Positions 1 to 7,231 are shown, counted from the first letter of the stretch. The stretch: DNA of 9,127 bases from an uncultured Lachnospiraceae bacterium (GCA_944376975.1 CALWEE010000051.1:1-9127), one strand, 5' to 3'. Numbers and translations: made by a program. Notes: generated from the letters alone by a model not told the origin.

Positions 1-359
1 ATTTCCATAAGCGGCTCATAAATACGTTCGTCAACTTTTTCACCGCCGGGAACTTCCACAAGGTTTATTTCATAATTGTCGGGAATAGGGTTCCATTTAT
101 TTACTAAAGTCAAATTCCATCCTGTATCATCCGTTGAAGATCGCGGGTTGCCGCTTTCCTCAATCCCCGATGATATATCGTCACCAAGCGTCAGACCCGG
201 TCGTGTATCCGCGGGATTGAGTATTACGTGTTCTTCAGAGCCTTTAAGGAGCAGGCTCCCCAAAATAGCGATCACGATCATTATGATGGAAAAGGTGAGG
301 ATAAGGATGATCCGTCGATTTGTTTTCCTTTCGCGCTGTTTATCATTTCTTTCGTTCAT
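1..359 (-). CDS. vanY: VanY-like D-Ala-D-Ala carboxypeptidase, N-terminal part
   Basis: Open frame from ATG at 359-357 to the window edge, 119 codons, 3' end missing. A charged, Lys/Arg-rich start (residues 1-16) is followed by one hydrophobic segment at about 17-38, which fits a membrane anchor with the enzyme outside the cell. After a low-complexity linker comes WNLTLVNKWNPIPDNYEI and then PGGEKVDERIYEPLMEM, the typical opening of the M15 (VanY/DacB-type) D,D-carboxypeptidase domain. The zinc ligands (SxHxxGxxxD and the later His) would lie beyond base 1, so catalysis cannot be checked. In van clusters this enzyme removes the terminal D-Ala from pentapeptide precursors, lowering the number of vancomycin targets. 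The ribosome site AGGAAAGGA lies 11 bases before the start. It follows vanRS in the same direction, as in vanG-type operons. A housekeeping DacB-like enzyme is the alternative, but the vanRS context favours VanY. Confidence 0.8.
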   Translation of the reverse strand, partial: MNERNDKQRERKTNRRIILILTFSIIMIVIAILGSLLLKGSEEHVILNPADTRPGLTLGDDISSGIEESGNPRSSTDDTGWNLTLVNKWNPIPDNYEINLVEVPGGEKVDERIYEPLME

Positions 360-397
360 AAACTTCTATGTCCTTTCCTGAAATTTTAGGGTATTAA

Positions 398-440
398 AAA
401 CGCCCCCTTACAGTAAACAGTTTACCGTAAAGGGGCGTTT
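398..440 (-). terminator. Hairpin terminator between vanS and vanY
   Basis: Arms 398-417 and 421-440 are 20 bases each with a 3-base loop. In minus-strand RNA all 20 positions pair, two of them as G-U wobbles. In plus-strand RNA those two positions become C-A mismatches, so the structure is built for leftward transcription. The minus strand continues GCGTTTTTAAT, a five-T tail overlapping the stem base. It should end vanRS transcripts and isolate them from vanY. If the vanY promoter lies upstream of it (see the repeat at 468-484), it would instead be a leader attenuator. Confidence 0.8.
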
Positions 441-467
441 GGAACATGACTATTAGGTTGCTTAATT

Positions 468-484
468 CCTAAGATAATCCTAAG
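468..484 (-). promoter_or_regulatory. Putative VanR-binding direct repeat before vanY
   Basis: The minus strand reads CTTAGGATTATCTTAGG: two identical hexamers exactly 11 bases apart, the one-turn spacing typical of OmpR/PhoB-family regulators. It overlaps the vanS stop codon (480-482). It matches the site upstream of vanR at 13 of 17 positions. I see no clear sigma-A -10 at the ideal distance; TAATAG at 456-451 and TAAAAT at 388-383 are weak candidates. Assignment to VanR is inference. Confidence 0.5.
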
Positions 485-1604
485 ATACAGGCAGGATAAC
501 AGAAATTGTAATGGTTTCATTTTCGCTGTTTGCCTCGATCGTGCCGCCATGCAGCAATACGATTTCTTTGGCGATCGCAAGACCTAAACCGGTCCCACCT
601 GTATCAGAAATACGCGCTTCGTCCAGGCGATAAAATTTATCAAATAAGGACGAAAGCTTTTCGGCAGGAATGGTTTCACCTTGATTTTGAAACAGAATAG
701 CCATATGCTTTTCTGTATCCTCAACAGAAACAACGATTTTTGTGTCGGGGTAACTATATGTTACCGCGTTTTTCAAGATATTGCTGAATACACGGGCTAA
801 CTTTTCGGGGTCCGCGTATAGGGTTGTATTTTCATCAAGATCAAGTTCAATGGAATTATTCTGCGCTGTAAATGTCGGAAGAAGCTCGTCACGTAGTTGC
901 ACCAGCATATAATATAAGTCGATATTTTGCTTTGACAGCTTGATCTGCTTTGAATGATAGCGCGTGATCTCAAAAAATTCATTGACCATTTTATCCAGCC
1001 GATATGCTTTCTCTAAAGCGATATGAACATTTTTAGCACGATCCGATACTGTCATATCGGGGTCTTCCTCTAAAAGGCTTAAATAGCCGATCACCGAGGT
1101 TAGCGGGGTACGAATGTCATGGGCAAGGTACATAACAAGTTCATCTTTCCTCCGCTCGGCAAGGGCGGTTGCTTCTTTTTGCTGTCTAAGATTTTGTTTC
1201 ACGGTGTTTAATTTACATTCAAACGGCAGCATTTCTCTCGAAAGACAGATCTTGCTTTCATCATCTTCTAAAAGGCTGTCGATCCCTCCGTTGATTTCCC
1301 TAAAGTAACGGGTGATCCAGCGGAACAAAAAGAGAAGCAGCAGCAAGAAAATAGTGATAATTGCGACCGTGAAAAAGATTTCTTTATATCCTCTGAAATT
1401 GTTATGATAGATCAAAAAAGCTTCTTCATGCTCCATTTGCAGAAAGAACTCTAAGAGATATACAATGAAATCGCCCAATCTTCTTTTCCAAAGGAACAAG
1501 TATATTGCCACTACAATTAGGACAGACAGGACCGCGCTTCCAAAAAAACGAATGGCAATCTTTCGTTGGAATACAGAAAAATCATCTTGTTTATTTTTCT
1601 TCAA
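480..1604 (-). CDS. vanS: VanS-like membrane sensor histidine kinase
   Basis: 374 residues. Two transmembrane segments at about 20-39 and 76-97 enclose a short extracellular loop of about 36 residues, small for a sensor kinase and typical of VanS proteins. A linker follows, then HisKA with YLAHDIRTPLTSVIGYL (phospho-acceptor His about 162). The HATPase_c domain has the N box around N275-N279 (NILKNA), a VanS-style G1 box NQGETIP at 307-313, the F box FDKFYRL at 321-327, and the G2 box GGTGLGLAIAKEI at 336-348. It should autophosphorylate on His in response to glycopeptides or wall stress and pass the phosphate to the adjacent regulator. The start is TTG at 1604-1602, inside the end of vanR, with GGAGTGGGG seven bases upstream, so the two genes are translationally coupled. 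The AT-rich composition matches vanR and vanY. The exact van type cannot be told from this gene alone. Confidence 0.85.
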   Translation of the reverse strand: MKKNKQDDFSVFQRKIAIRFFGSAVLSVLIVVAIYLFLWKRRLGDFIVYLLEFFLQMEHEEAFLIYHNNFRGYKEIFFTVAIITIFLLLLLFLFRWITRYFREINGGIDSLLEDDESKICLSREMLPFECKLNTVKQNLRQQKEATALAERRKDELVMYLAHDIRTPLTSVIGYLSLLEEDPDMTVSDRAKNVHIALEKAYRLDKMVNEFFEITRYHSKQIKLSKQNIDLYYMLVQLRDELLPTFTAQNNSIELDLDENTTLYADPEKLARVFSNILKNAVTYSYPDTKIVVSVEDTEKHMAILFQNQGETIPAEKLSSLFDKFYRLDEARISDTGGTGLGLAIAKEIVLLHGGTIEANSENETITISVILPVS

Positions 1605-2292
1605 TTTTATACCCCACTCCCCAAATGGTTTTAATATATTTTGGATTTTCCAAAGTATCGCCTAACTTTTCCCGTAAGCGTCGGATATGGACGGTGATCG
1701 TATTGTTTGATTTCGTGTAATACTCATCTTTCCATATCCTGTGGAACAACTCCTCTCCGCTGATGACGATCCCCCTGTTCTCTAAAAGGATTTGCAAAAC
1801 AGAGAACTCGGTAGGCGTCAATGAGATCGGCTTATCATTTAGCAGGCACTCATGTTTCTTTATATCCAGCGTCAGATCGGAATATAGAATGATATGCTGC
1901 TTTTCCTCCGGAATGGCAACATTATACTTTTTATACCGCCGCAATTGAGATTTTACACGCGCGACCATTTCAAGGGGGCGGAATGGCTTTGTAATATAAT
2001 CATCCGCGCCAAGGGTAAGGCCGGTAATCTTATCTGTTTCCGCGTCTTTCGCCGTCAACATGATGACAGGGTAAGTATAGCGTTCTCTGATCTTTTGACA
2101 GAGGGTAAACCCGTTGATGTCGGGAAGCATGATATCCAAAATGGCAAGGTCGAGCGTGACCGTATGGATACATTCCAATGCTTCCGTTGCCGTATAGAAC
2201 TTGAATACAGTATAATTTTCGTTTTTCAGATAGACTTCTATCAAGTCCGCGATTTCGACTTCGTCATCGACGATCAATATTTTTTCAGACAT
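1591..2292 (-). CDS. vanR: VanR-like OmpR-family response regulator
   Basis: 233 residues, the normal length for OmpR/PhoB regulators. The receiver domain (about 1-120) has the acidic pair D9-D10, phospho-acceptor D53 in LDIMLPDINGF, T80 and K102 in TKPF. The winged-helix domain (about 130-230) has LTPTEFSVLQILLENRG, the recognition-helix region SNNTITVHIRRLREKLG, and ends with IKTIWGVGYKIEE, as in VanR proteins. It should be phosphorylated by the overlapping sensor kinase and activate its own promoter and the vanY promoter. ATG at 2292-2290 is preceded by AAAGGA eight bases upstream. A pair of direct repeats lies about 80 bases upstream. No vanU-like helix-turn-helix gene precedes it, unlike the classic enterococcal vanG operon. 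A different cell-wall-stress regulator is possible, but the R-S-Y order supports VanR. Confidence 0.87.
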   Translation of the reverse strand: MSEKILIVDDEVEIADLIEVYLKNENYTVFKFYTATEALECIHTVTLDLAILDIMLPDINGFTLCQKIRERYTYPVIMLTAKDAETDKITGLTLGADDYITKPFRPLEMVARVKSQLRRYKKYNVAIPEEKQHIILYSDLTLDIKKHECLLNDKPISLTPTEFSVLQILLENRGIVISGEELFHRIWKDEYYTKSNNTITVHIRRLREKLGDTLENPKYIKTIWGVGYKIEEK

Positions 2293-2350
2293 ATCCTTGA
2301 TCCTTTCCCCAGTGGTTTTTTACATCATATCAGCATATGGGTTTCTGTTT

Positions 2351-2389
2351 ATTATTTCTTGCATGATAAAATATTAAGATTTTCCTAAG
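2351..2389 (-). promoter_or_regulatory. Putative autoregulated vanR promoter
   Basis: The minus strand has CTTAGGAAAATCTTAAT at 2389-2373, two half-sites 11 bases apart. After 16 more bases comes AATAAT (2356-2351), a 5-of-6 match to a -10 box. The second half-site sits where the -35 would be, and there is no good -35 hexamer, which is the layout of an activator-dependent OmpR-type promoter. A second candidate further downstream is TAAACA, 16 bases, TATGAT, which could give basal expression. Confidence 0.5.
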
Positions 2390-2652
2390 CCAGGATTTTA
2401 CGCCGCCCATCAACGGGCTTTTCCGCGTCTTTTGGTGTCGGCCGAACACGGCTGGACTTTACCGCGCCGGGTACGCGCTCACCTTCGCCAAGTTTCTGTA
2501 CCCGTCCTTTCTGCTTAAAACCTACCAAGATAAATTATATACGGTTGAGCGGATAGCGACAACATAAGCGGGGAATTATCTGACATCAGATCGACATTTC
2601 CTATGACCTTGCGGGATACTCCACGCGACCCTGCTGAATGGCCCGCAAAACG

Positions 2653-2686
2653 GAGAAACGGCGCAGCCGAAGCCACGCCGTTTCCC
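2653..2686 (-). terminator. UUCG-tetraloop hairpin, probable argCJBD terminator
   Basis: The plus strand shows a perfect 9-base inverted repeat (2655-2663 with 2676-2684). In minus-strand RNA the stem continues inward through wobble pairs to a C(UUCG)G tetraloop (loop 2668-2671) and outward two more pairs, giving about 15 pairs. The plus-strand RNA cannot form the inner pairs. The downstream minus sequence TCCGTTTTG is only modestly T-rich. It lies about 57 bases past the argD stop, so it probably ends the arginine operon. Confidence 0.5.
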
Positions 2687-2715
2687 GAAAGCATTCTTAT
2701 GCTGTTTTATGAGGG

Positions 2716-2735
2716 CCGCCCTGAGGGCGGTTTTT
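2716..2735 (+). terminator. Short GC hairpin with T tail facing argD
   Basis: CCGCCC, loop TGA, GGGCGG, then five Ts on the plus strand. The T tail is only on the plus side, so it would stop rightward transcription entering argD from the junction region. On the minus strand it is a hairpin nine bases after the argD stop with no T tail, so it could protect the 3' end but is a poor terminator for argD. Confidence 0.6.
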
Positions 2736-2743
2736 CGTGTTAT

Positions 2744-3937
2744 TTAGCCGATCTCTTCAAAACAGCTTTCCAATATGGCGTACATTTCATCCACGTTGGC
2801 TTTCGTGATGACGAGCGGCGGGACGAACCGTATGATGTTCGATCCGGCGGAGATGATGACCAGGCCTTTTTCCAAAGCTTTTCTTATGTACGGTCCAGCC
2901 GGGACGTTCAGTTCCAGGGCCCGGATAAGTCCCATGCCCCGCGTCTCCTTGACCGCGTCAAACCGGTCGACAAGTTTGGACAGCTGTTCATCCAGGTACG
3001 GAGCCACGGCATTGACCTGCTCCAGCACGTGATGGCTTTCAAACATGTCGAATACCTTTGATACCGCCGCGCACACAAGGGGATTGCCCCCATAGGTGGA
3101 ACCGTGATCTCCCGGTTCCAGGGCGTTCTGCGCCCGCTCGCCAACGACGAACGCGCCCACCGGCACGCCGCAGCCCAGGGCCTTGGCCGTTGTCATCACA
3201 TCCGGCAGGATGCCGTAATGCTGATAGGCGAACATTTTCCCGGTACGGCCCATGCCGCACTGGATCTCATCCAAAATAAGAAGGATGTCCTTTTCATCGC
3301 ACAGCTTCCGTATCTCTTTGATAAATTCCGCCTGTCCCGGATAGATCCCGCCTTCGCCCTGCACGGTCTCGAACAGGATGGCGCAGGTCTTGTCCGTGAT
3401 CTTGGACCGCACGTCTTCCAGGTCATTGTATTTCGCGAACACCACATGGCCGATGCCCGGGCCGAAAGCTTCCCTGTAGTGAGGGTTCCCGGTCACCGAC
3501 AAAGCGCCCATGCTCCGTCCGTGGAAAGAATGTTCCATGGCGATGATCTCGTGATCGGTATGGCCATCCTTTTTGAACGCATATTTCCGGGCCACCTTAA
3601 TGGCGCCTTCAATGGCTTCCGTTCCGCTGTTGGTAAAAAAGACCCGTTTCAGCCCGCTGGCCTTCACCAGCTTGTGGGCGGCCGCCACCATCGGTTCCGT
3701 ATAGAACAGGTTGGATATGTGGAGCAGCTTGTCGATCTGGTTTTTCAGCGCTTCGATATATTCTTCCACATGATAGCCGAAAGCGTTCACCGCGATGCCC
3801 GCCGCGAAATCCAGATATTTTTTCCCGTCCGTATCGTAAAGATACACGCCTTCCCCGTGATCGAAAGCCACCGGGAAGCGATCGTAGGTATGGATCAACG
3901 CCGCTTCGGCATATTCTTTAAATTCATTCGTCACCAT
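2744..3937 (-). CDS. argD: Acetylornithine aminotransferase
   Basis: 397 residues, normal for the class-III PLP aminotransferases. It transfers an amino group from glutamate to N-acetylglutamate semialdehyde, giving N2-acetylornithine in the cytoplasm. Visible motifs in order: [15 protein letters not shown] near the N-terminus, the phosphate-binding FTNSGTEA (101-108), HSFHGR (136-141), ETVQGEGG (190-197), the PLP-ring aspartate in [14 protein letters not shown] (D223, Q226), the Schiff-base lysine in [11 protein letters not shown] (K252), and GSTYGGNPL. Close relatives (ornithine or 4-aminobutyrate aminotransferases) share these motifs, but its place at the end of argCJB settles the role. 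The ATG overlaps the argB end by 14 bases and has AGGAAGG seven bases upstream, which points to translational coupling. It is the last gene of the operon. Confidence 0.95.
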   Translation of the reverse strand: MVTNEFKEYAEAALIHTYDRFPVAFDHGEGVYLYDTDGKKYLDFAAGIAVNAFGYHVEEYIEALKNQIDKLLHISNLFYTEPMVAAAHKLVKASGLKRVFFTNSGTEAIEGAIKVARKYAFKKDGHTDHEIIAMEHSFHGRSMGALSVTGNPHYREAFGPGIGHVVFAKYNDLEDVRSKITDKTCAILFETVQGEGGIYPGQAEFIKEIRKLCDEKDILLILDEIQCGMGRTGKMFAYQHYGILPDVMTTAKALGCGVPVGAFVVGERAQNALEPGDHGSTYGGNPLVCAAVSKVFDMFESHHVLEQVNAVAPYLDEQLSKLVDRFDAVKETRGMGLIRALELNVPAGPYIRKALEKGLVIISAGSNIIRFVPPLVITKANVDEMYAILESCFEEIG

Positions 3938-4826
3938 GATAATACCTTCCTTCGTCTTTGCCTAAAATAGCCGTTCCGATACCTTTGTTCGTAAAGATCT
4001 CCAAAAGCAGGCAATGGGGGATGCGCCCGTCCAGTATATGCACCCGGGATACGCCGTTGTCGATGGCGTCGATGCAGTTGTTCAGTTTGGGGAGCATGCC
4101 GCCGCCGATATAACCGTCCGCGATCAGGCCGTGGGCTTCCTCGATGGACAGTTCGGAAATGAGGGTGGCCGGATCTTTGGGATCTTTGTACACGCCCTCA
4201 ATATCGGTCAGGAACGCCAGTTTTTCCGCGTTGACCGCTTTGGCGATGGCGCAGGCCGCGTCGTCCGCGTTGATATTATAGGTCTGGAAATCTTTATCCA
4301 GGCCGATGGGGCAGACGATGGGAAGAAAATCATCGCTGAGCAGGTCGAACAGCACTTTGGGGTTCACTTCCGTGATCTCGCCCACGTAGCCGATATCCTG
4401 TCCGTCGGAATATTTTTTCTCGACGGTCAGAAGGCCGCCGTCTTTTCCGCTGATGCCCACCGCTTTGACGCCCAGCTGCTGGACAAGCTGCACAAGCCCT
4501 TTATTGACCCTGTTGAGCACCATTTCGGCGATCTCCATCGTCTCTTCGTCCGTGACCCTGAGACCGTTGATGAATCGGGGTTCTTTTCCCACTTTCCCGA
4601 CCCACTGGCTGATCTCCTTGCCGCCGCCGTGGACGATGATCGGTTTGAAGCCGACCAGTTTCAGCAGGGTCACGTCTTTGATCACGTTCCGTTTCAGTTC
4701 CTCATCGACCATGGCGCTTCCGCCGTATTTGACAACGATGATCTTTCTGTTGAATCTCTGGATATATGGCAGCGCCTCGATCAGCACGCTGGCTTTCTGA
4801 AGATATTTTTCCATTCCTTTTTCCAT
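3924..4826 (-). CDS. argB: Acetylglutamate kinase
   Basis: 300 residues, amino-acid kinase family. It phosphorylates N-acetylglutamate with ATP, the second step of the pathway. Motifs: VVKYGGSAM (K33, glycine loop 35-36) for phosphate binding, VHGGGKEIS (65-73) for substrate, [12 protein letters not shown] (184-195), [12 protein letters not shown], and [14 protein letters not shown] with the catalytic lysine at about 247. The N-terminal helix before the first strand ([12 protein letters not shown]) and the C-terminal [12 protein letters not shown] resemble the arginine-inhibited hexameric kinases, so feedback inhibition by arginine is likely. That is a family-based inference and fits a pathway that uses ArgJ. 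The start ATG at 4826 has AAGGGG about eight bases upstream. A second in-frame Met four codons later has poorer spacing. The gap after argJ is 34 bases. Confidence 0.95.
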   Translation of the reverse strand: MEKGMEKYLQKASVLIEALPYIQRFNRKIIVVKYGGSAMVDEELKRNVIKDVTLLKLVGFKPIIVHGGGKEISQWVGKVGKEPRFINGLRVTDEETMEIAEMVLNRVNKGLVQLVQQLGVKAVGISGKDGGLLTVEKKYSDGQDIGYVGEITEVNPKVLFDLLSDDFLPIVCPIGLDKDFQTYNINADDAACAIAKAVNAEKLAFLTDIEGVYKDPKDPATLISELSIEEAHGLIADGYIGGGMLPKLNNCIDAIDNGVSRVHILDGRIPHCLLLEIFTNKGIGTAILGKDEGRYYHGDE

Positions 4827-4860
4827 TGTTCTCGCCCCTTTTCCTTACGGTGACCGGTGG

Positions 4861-6084
4861 TCAGCTCCGATAATCCGCGTTGATCTTCACATAATCATAT
4901 GTCAGGTCGCAGCCCCAGGCTGTGGCCGAAGCGTCGCCCATCTTCACATCCGCGATGGCTGTCACTTCCGGCTCAGACAGGATCTTGGTGGCTTCTTCCT
5001 CGCTGTAATCCGCCGCCACGCCGTCTTTCATGATCTGGATCTTTCCAGCCGCGCTTTCAAAAAACAGATCCACCCTTTCCGGATCGAAATCCACGCCGGA
5101 ATAACCCATGGCGCATAAGATCCGTCCCCAGTTGGCGTCGTGTCCGTAGATCGCCGCTTTGGTCAGGTTGGAGGTCACCACCGATTTACTCAGCGTGACC
5201 GCGTCCGCCTTCGTCTTCGCCCCGATGATCTTGACTTCAAACAGGGCCGTCGCCCCTTCCCCGTCTCCGGCGATCTTCCGGCACAGATAGGTGTTCACCG
5301 TATTCAGCGCTTTACGGAGCGCGTCGTAATCCGCGTTTTTCTCGGTCACGACAGCGTTTCCGGCCATGCCGTTGGCCAGCACCAGTACCGTATCGTTGGT
5401 GGAGGTGTCCCCGTCCACGGAAACCATATTGTATGTATCTTTTATATCCTCACTGAGGGCTTCCTGGAGCAGTTCCTTTGAAATGGCCGCGTCCGTGGTG
5501 ATGAATCCCAGCATGGTGCACATGTTGGGATGGATCATGCCGGACCCTTTGCACATACCGCCCATGGTCACCGTCTTGCCGCCCATCTCAAAGCAAACGG
5601 CGATCTCCTTCGGCACCGTATCGGTGGTCATGATGGCTTTAGCCGCCTCATGCCCCGCTTCGATGGTGGGTTTTTTTGCCCGGGCCAGCGTTTCCGAGCC
5701 GGCTTTGATCCGGTCGATGGGAAGCTGCATGCCGATCACGCCGGTGGATGCCACCAGCACGGCTTCTTCCGGTATGTTCAATAGGGCCGCCGCGCCCTGC
5801 GCCGTCTGACGGCAATATTCCATGCCCTCGGCGCCGGTACAGGCGTTGGCGATACCGGAATTGATGATGACGGCCTGGGCAAAGGGCGATCCTTTAACGA
5901 TCTTCTGGTCCCACTTTACCGGAGCCGCTTTGACCACATTGGTGGTAAACGTTCCCGCCGCCACGCAGGGTCTTTCGCTGTATATCATGGCCATATCTGT
6001 CCGGTCTTTATATTTGATCCGGGCTTCGGCCGCCGCTGCTTCAAATCCTTTCGCGGCTGTCACGCCGCCTTCGATGATCTTCAT
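4861..6084 (-). CDS. argJ: Glutamate/ornithine acetyltransferase ArgJ
   Basis: 407 residues from ATG 6084-6082. A longer frame opens at 6156 but runs into argC. The chosen start has GGAGGAG six bases upstream and the family N-terminus (GGVTAAKGFEA). ArgJ moves the acetyl group from N-acetylornithine to glutamate, closing the acetyl cycle; many bacterial ArgJ proteins also use acetyl-CoA as N-acetylglutamate synthase. The precursor cuts itself into two chains before a threonine. The site here is KGSGMIHPNMCTMLGF, with Thr about 190 as nucleophile and Cys rather than the common Ala before it. Also visible are the substrate region TNVVKAAPVKWDQ, oxyanion-hole region STGVIGMQLP, GDGEGATALFEV, GRILCAMGYSG, and the C-terminus CDLTYDYVKINADYRS, complete. 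It lies 22 bases after argC. No argA is seen, so this may be the source of acetylglutamate. Confidence 0.95.
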   Translation of the reverse strand: MKIIEGGVTAAKGFEAAAAEARIKYKDRTDMAMIYSERPCVAAGTFTTNVVKAAPVKWDQKIVKGSPFAQAVIINSGIANACTGAEGMEYCRQTAQGAAALLNIPEEAVLVASTGVIGMQLPIDRIKAGSETLARAKKPTIEAGHEAAKAIMTTDTVPKEIAVCFEMGGKTVTMGGMCKGSGMIHPNMCTMLGFITTDAAISKELLQEALSEDIKDTYNMVSVDGDTSTNDTVLVLANGMAGNAVVTEKNADYDALRKALNTVNTYLCRKIAGDGEGATALFEVKIIGAKTKADAVTLSKSVVTSNLTKAAIYGHDANWGRILCAMGYSGVDFDPERVDLFFESAAGKIQIMKDGVAADYSEEEATKILSEPEVTAIADVKMGDASATAWGCDLTYDYVKINADYRS

Positions 6085-6106
6085 ACTTTTCTCCTCCCGT
6101 GACCTA

Positions 6107-7153
6107 TTATGGAAACATGGGCACCAGTTCAAGCCCTTCGGCTTCATCAAGCCCAAACATCAGATTCATGTTCTGCACCGCCTGTCCCGCGGCGCCTTTT
6201 ACCAGATTGTCCAAAGCCCCCATCATGATCAGGCGGCCGGTCCTCTCATCCAGCACAAAATTGATATCGGTATAATTGCTTCCTTCCACCCACCGGGTCT
6301 GAGGACAGTCCCCCGGTTTGAGCACGCGGACAAACTTCTCTTTTCCATAATAGCGGTCGTAAACCGCCCGGACCTCTTCGGCCGTCGCCTTTTTGGCCAG
6401 GGACGCGTAAGCGGTCACCAGGATCCCCCGGTTCATGGGGACAAGGTGGGGCGTAAAATTCAAAAGGACCGGCTTGCCCGCCGCGTAACCCAACTGTTCC
6501 TCGATCTCCGGCGTATGTCTGTGGGTCGCCACGCCATACGCTTTCATATTTTCATTGACTTCGCAGAACAGGTTGTCCACTTTGGCTCCCCTGCCCGCGC
6601 CGGACGTTCCCGACTTGGCGTCGATGATGATCGTGTCCGGATCGATGATCCCTTCTTTTACCATGGGATAAAGGGTAAGGATCGAGCAGGTCGTATAGCA
6701 GCCGGGATTCGCCACCAGACGGGCTTTCTTCACATCTTCCCGGTTGATCTCGCACAGGCCGTAGACCGCTTCGCCGATGAAGCGGGGGCTGGCGTGCCGG
6801 AGGCCGTACCATTTTTCGTATACGCTCACGTCTTTGATGCGGAAGTCCGCGCTCAGATCGATGATCTTTACTTTATTTAAAATGTCTTCATTGACCAGAG
6901 ACGCGCACAGCCCCTGGGGCGTCGCCGTAAAGATCACGTCCACCGCCTTCGCCAGTTCATCCATATTATCGTCCATGCAGGACGCGTCCACGATCTGGAA
7001 CATATTCTGGAAAACGTCCGCGTACTTTTTATCGATATAGCTTCTGGAACCATACCAGACGACCTGGGCGTCTTTATGCTGCGTCAGCAGCCGGACCAGC
7101 TCCTGGCCGGCATAACCTGTTGAACCGATGATCCCTGCTTTTATCATATCCAT
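6107..7153 (-). CDS. argC: N-acetyl-gamma-glutamyl-phosphate reductase
   Basis: 348 residues, type-1 ArgC length. It reduces N-acetylglutamyl phosphate with NADPH to the semialdehyde, the third step. The nucleotide-binding loop is GIIGSTGYAGQELVRLL (8-24). The active-site cysteine is C152 in ANPGCYTTC, followed by IIDAKSGTSGAGRG and the catalytic histidine region HRHTPEIEEQ (H211, H213). LSADFRIKD (100-108) is another family signature. It is first in the argCJBD operon. Start: ATG at 7153 has only a weak GTGAGAG ribosome site, and a second ATG two codons later (7147) is equally plausible, giving 346 residues. A clear sigma-A promoter lies 50-78 bases upstream. Confidence 0.95.
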   Translation of the reverse strand: MDMIKAGIIGSTGYAGQELVRLLTQHKDAQVVWYGSRSYIDKKYADVFQNMFQIVDASCMDDNMDELAKAVDVIFTATPQGLCASLVNEDILNKVKIIDLSADFRIKDVSVYEKWYGLRHASPRFIGEAVYGLCEINREDVKKARLVANPGCYTTCSILTLYPMVKEGIIDPDTIIIDAKSGTSGAGRGAKVDNLFCEVNENMKAYGVATHRHTPEIEEQLGYAAGKPVLLNFTPHLVPMNRGILVTAYASLAKKATAEEVRAVYDRYYGKEKFVRVLKPGDCPQTRWVEGSNYTDINFVLDERTGRLIMMGALDNLVKGAAGQAVQNMNLMFGLDEAEGLELVPMFP

Positions 7154-7179
7154 CTCTCACTTTCTTTTAACCTGAACAT

Positions 7180-7194
7180 CCGGGATATCCCCGG
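7180..7194 (-). repeat. Small hairpin at the argC leader 5' end
   Basis: CCGGG, loop of five, CCCGG. If transcription starts about seven bases after the argC -10, this stem sits almost at the 5' end of the mRNA and might stabilise it. No T tail and no alternative pairing are seen, so it is not an attenuator by sequence. Confidence 0.35.
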
Positions 7195-7202
7195 CTTAGG
7201 CT

Positions 7203-7231
7203 ATCATAATACTTTTTTCGTCTCCTGTAAA
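7203..7231 (-). promoter_or_regulatory. Promoter of argCJBD
   Basis: On the minus strand TTTACA (7231-7226, 5 of 6 to consensus), a 17-base spacer, then TATGAT (7208-7203, 5 of 6). The predicted start is near 7196. An AT-rich stretch with weak resemblance to an ArgR box (TATTATTAAAAATGACTT) overlaps the -35, which would suit repression by ArgR in arginine excess. Confidence 0.75.

Larger units (their letters stand above)
2390..2743. other. Gene-free junction with possible gene relic
   Basis: No complete gene in this stretch. Composition changes sharply from AT-rich to GC-rich at about 2390. On the plus strand a frame without ATG runs from 2370 to TAA at 2565-2567. Its last 55 residues include TPPINGLFRVFWCRP and KTYQDKLYTVERIATT, which read like a protein C-terminus. 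On the minus strand a frame of about 45-50 residues ends at TAG 2387-2385 and includes KQKGRVQKLGEGERVPGAVK, which also looks protein-like. I recognise neither. At most one is likely real. Both lack a start and a domain, so a decayed or truncated gene at an insertion boundary is the likely explanation. The rest up to argD holds two hairpins listed separately. Confidence 0.45.

Noticed and set aside
413..425. Palindrome GTAAACAGTTTAC resembling a catabolite-repression operator.
   Set aside because: It is the tip of the vanS terminator stem and lacks the central CG of cre sites, so the terminator explains it.
2603..3061. 152-residue plus-strand frame beginning in the junction.
   Set aside because: Most of it is antisense to the argD C-terminus, and it reads through a terminator hairpin. 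Only its first 35 codons lie outside, with no family match.
3104..4853. Long plus-strand frames opposite argD and argB (up to 288 and 279 residues).
   Set aside because: They are antisense to complete, motif-rich arg genes in GC-rich codons; they are His/Asp/Phe-heavy, have no recognisable domain, and are typical shadow frames.
6085..6156. Extended 431-residue ArgJ start.
   Set aside because: The extra 24 residues overlap the end of argC and are Cys/Trp-rich with no homology; the Met at 6084 has an excellent GGAGGAG site.
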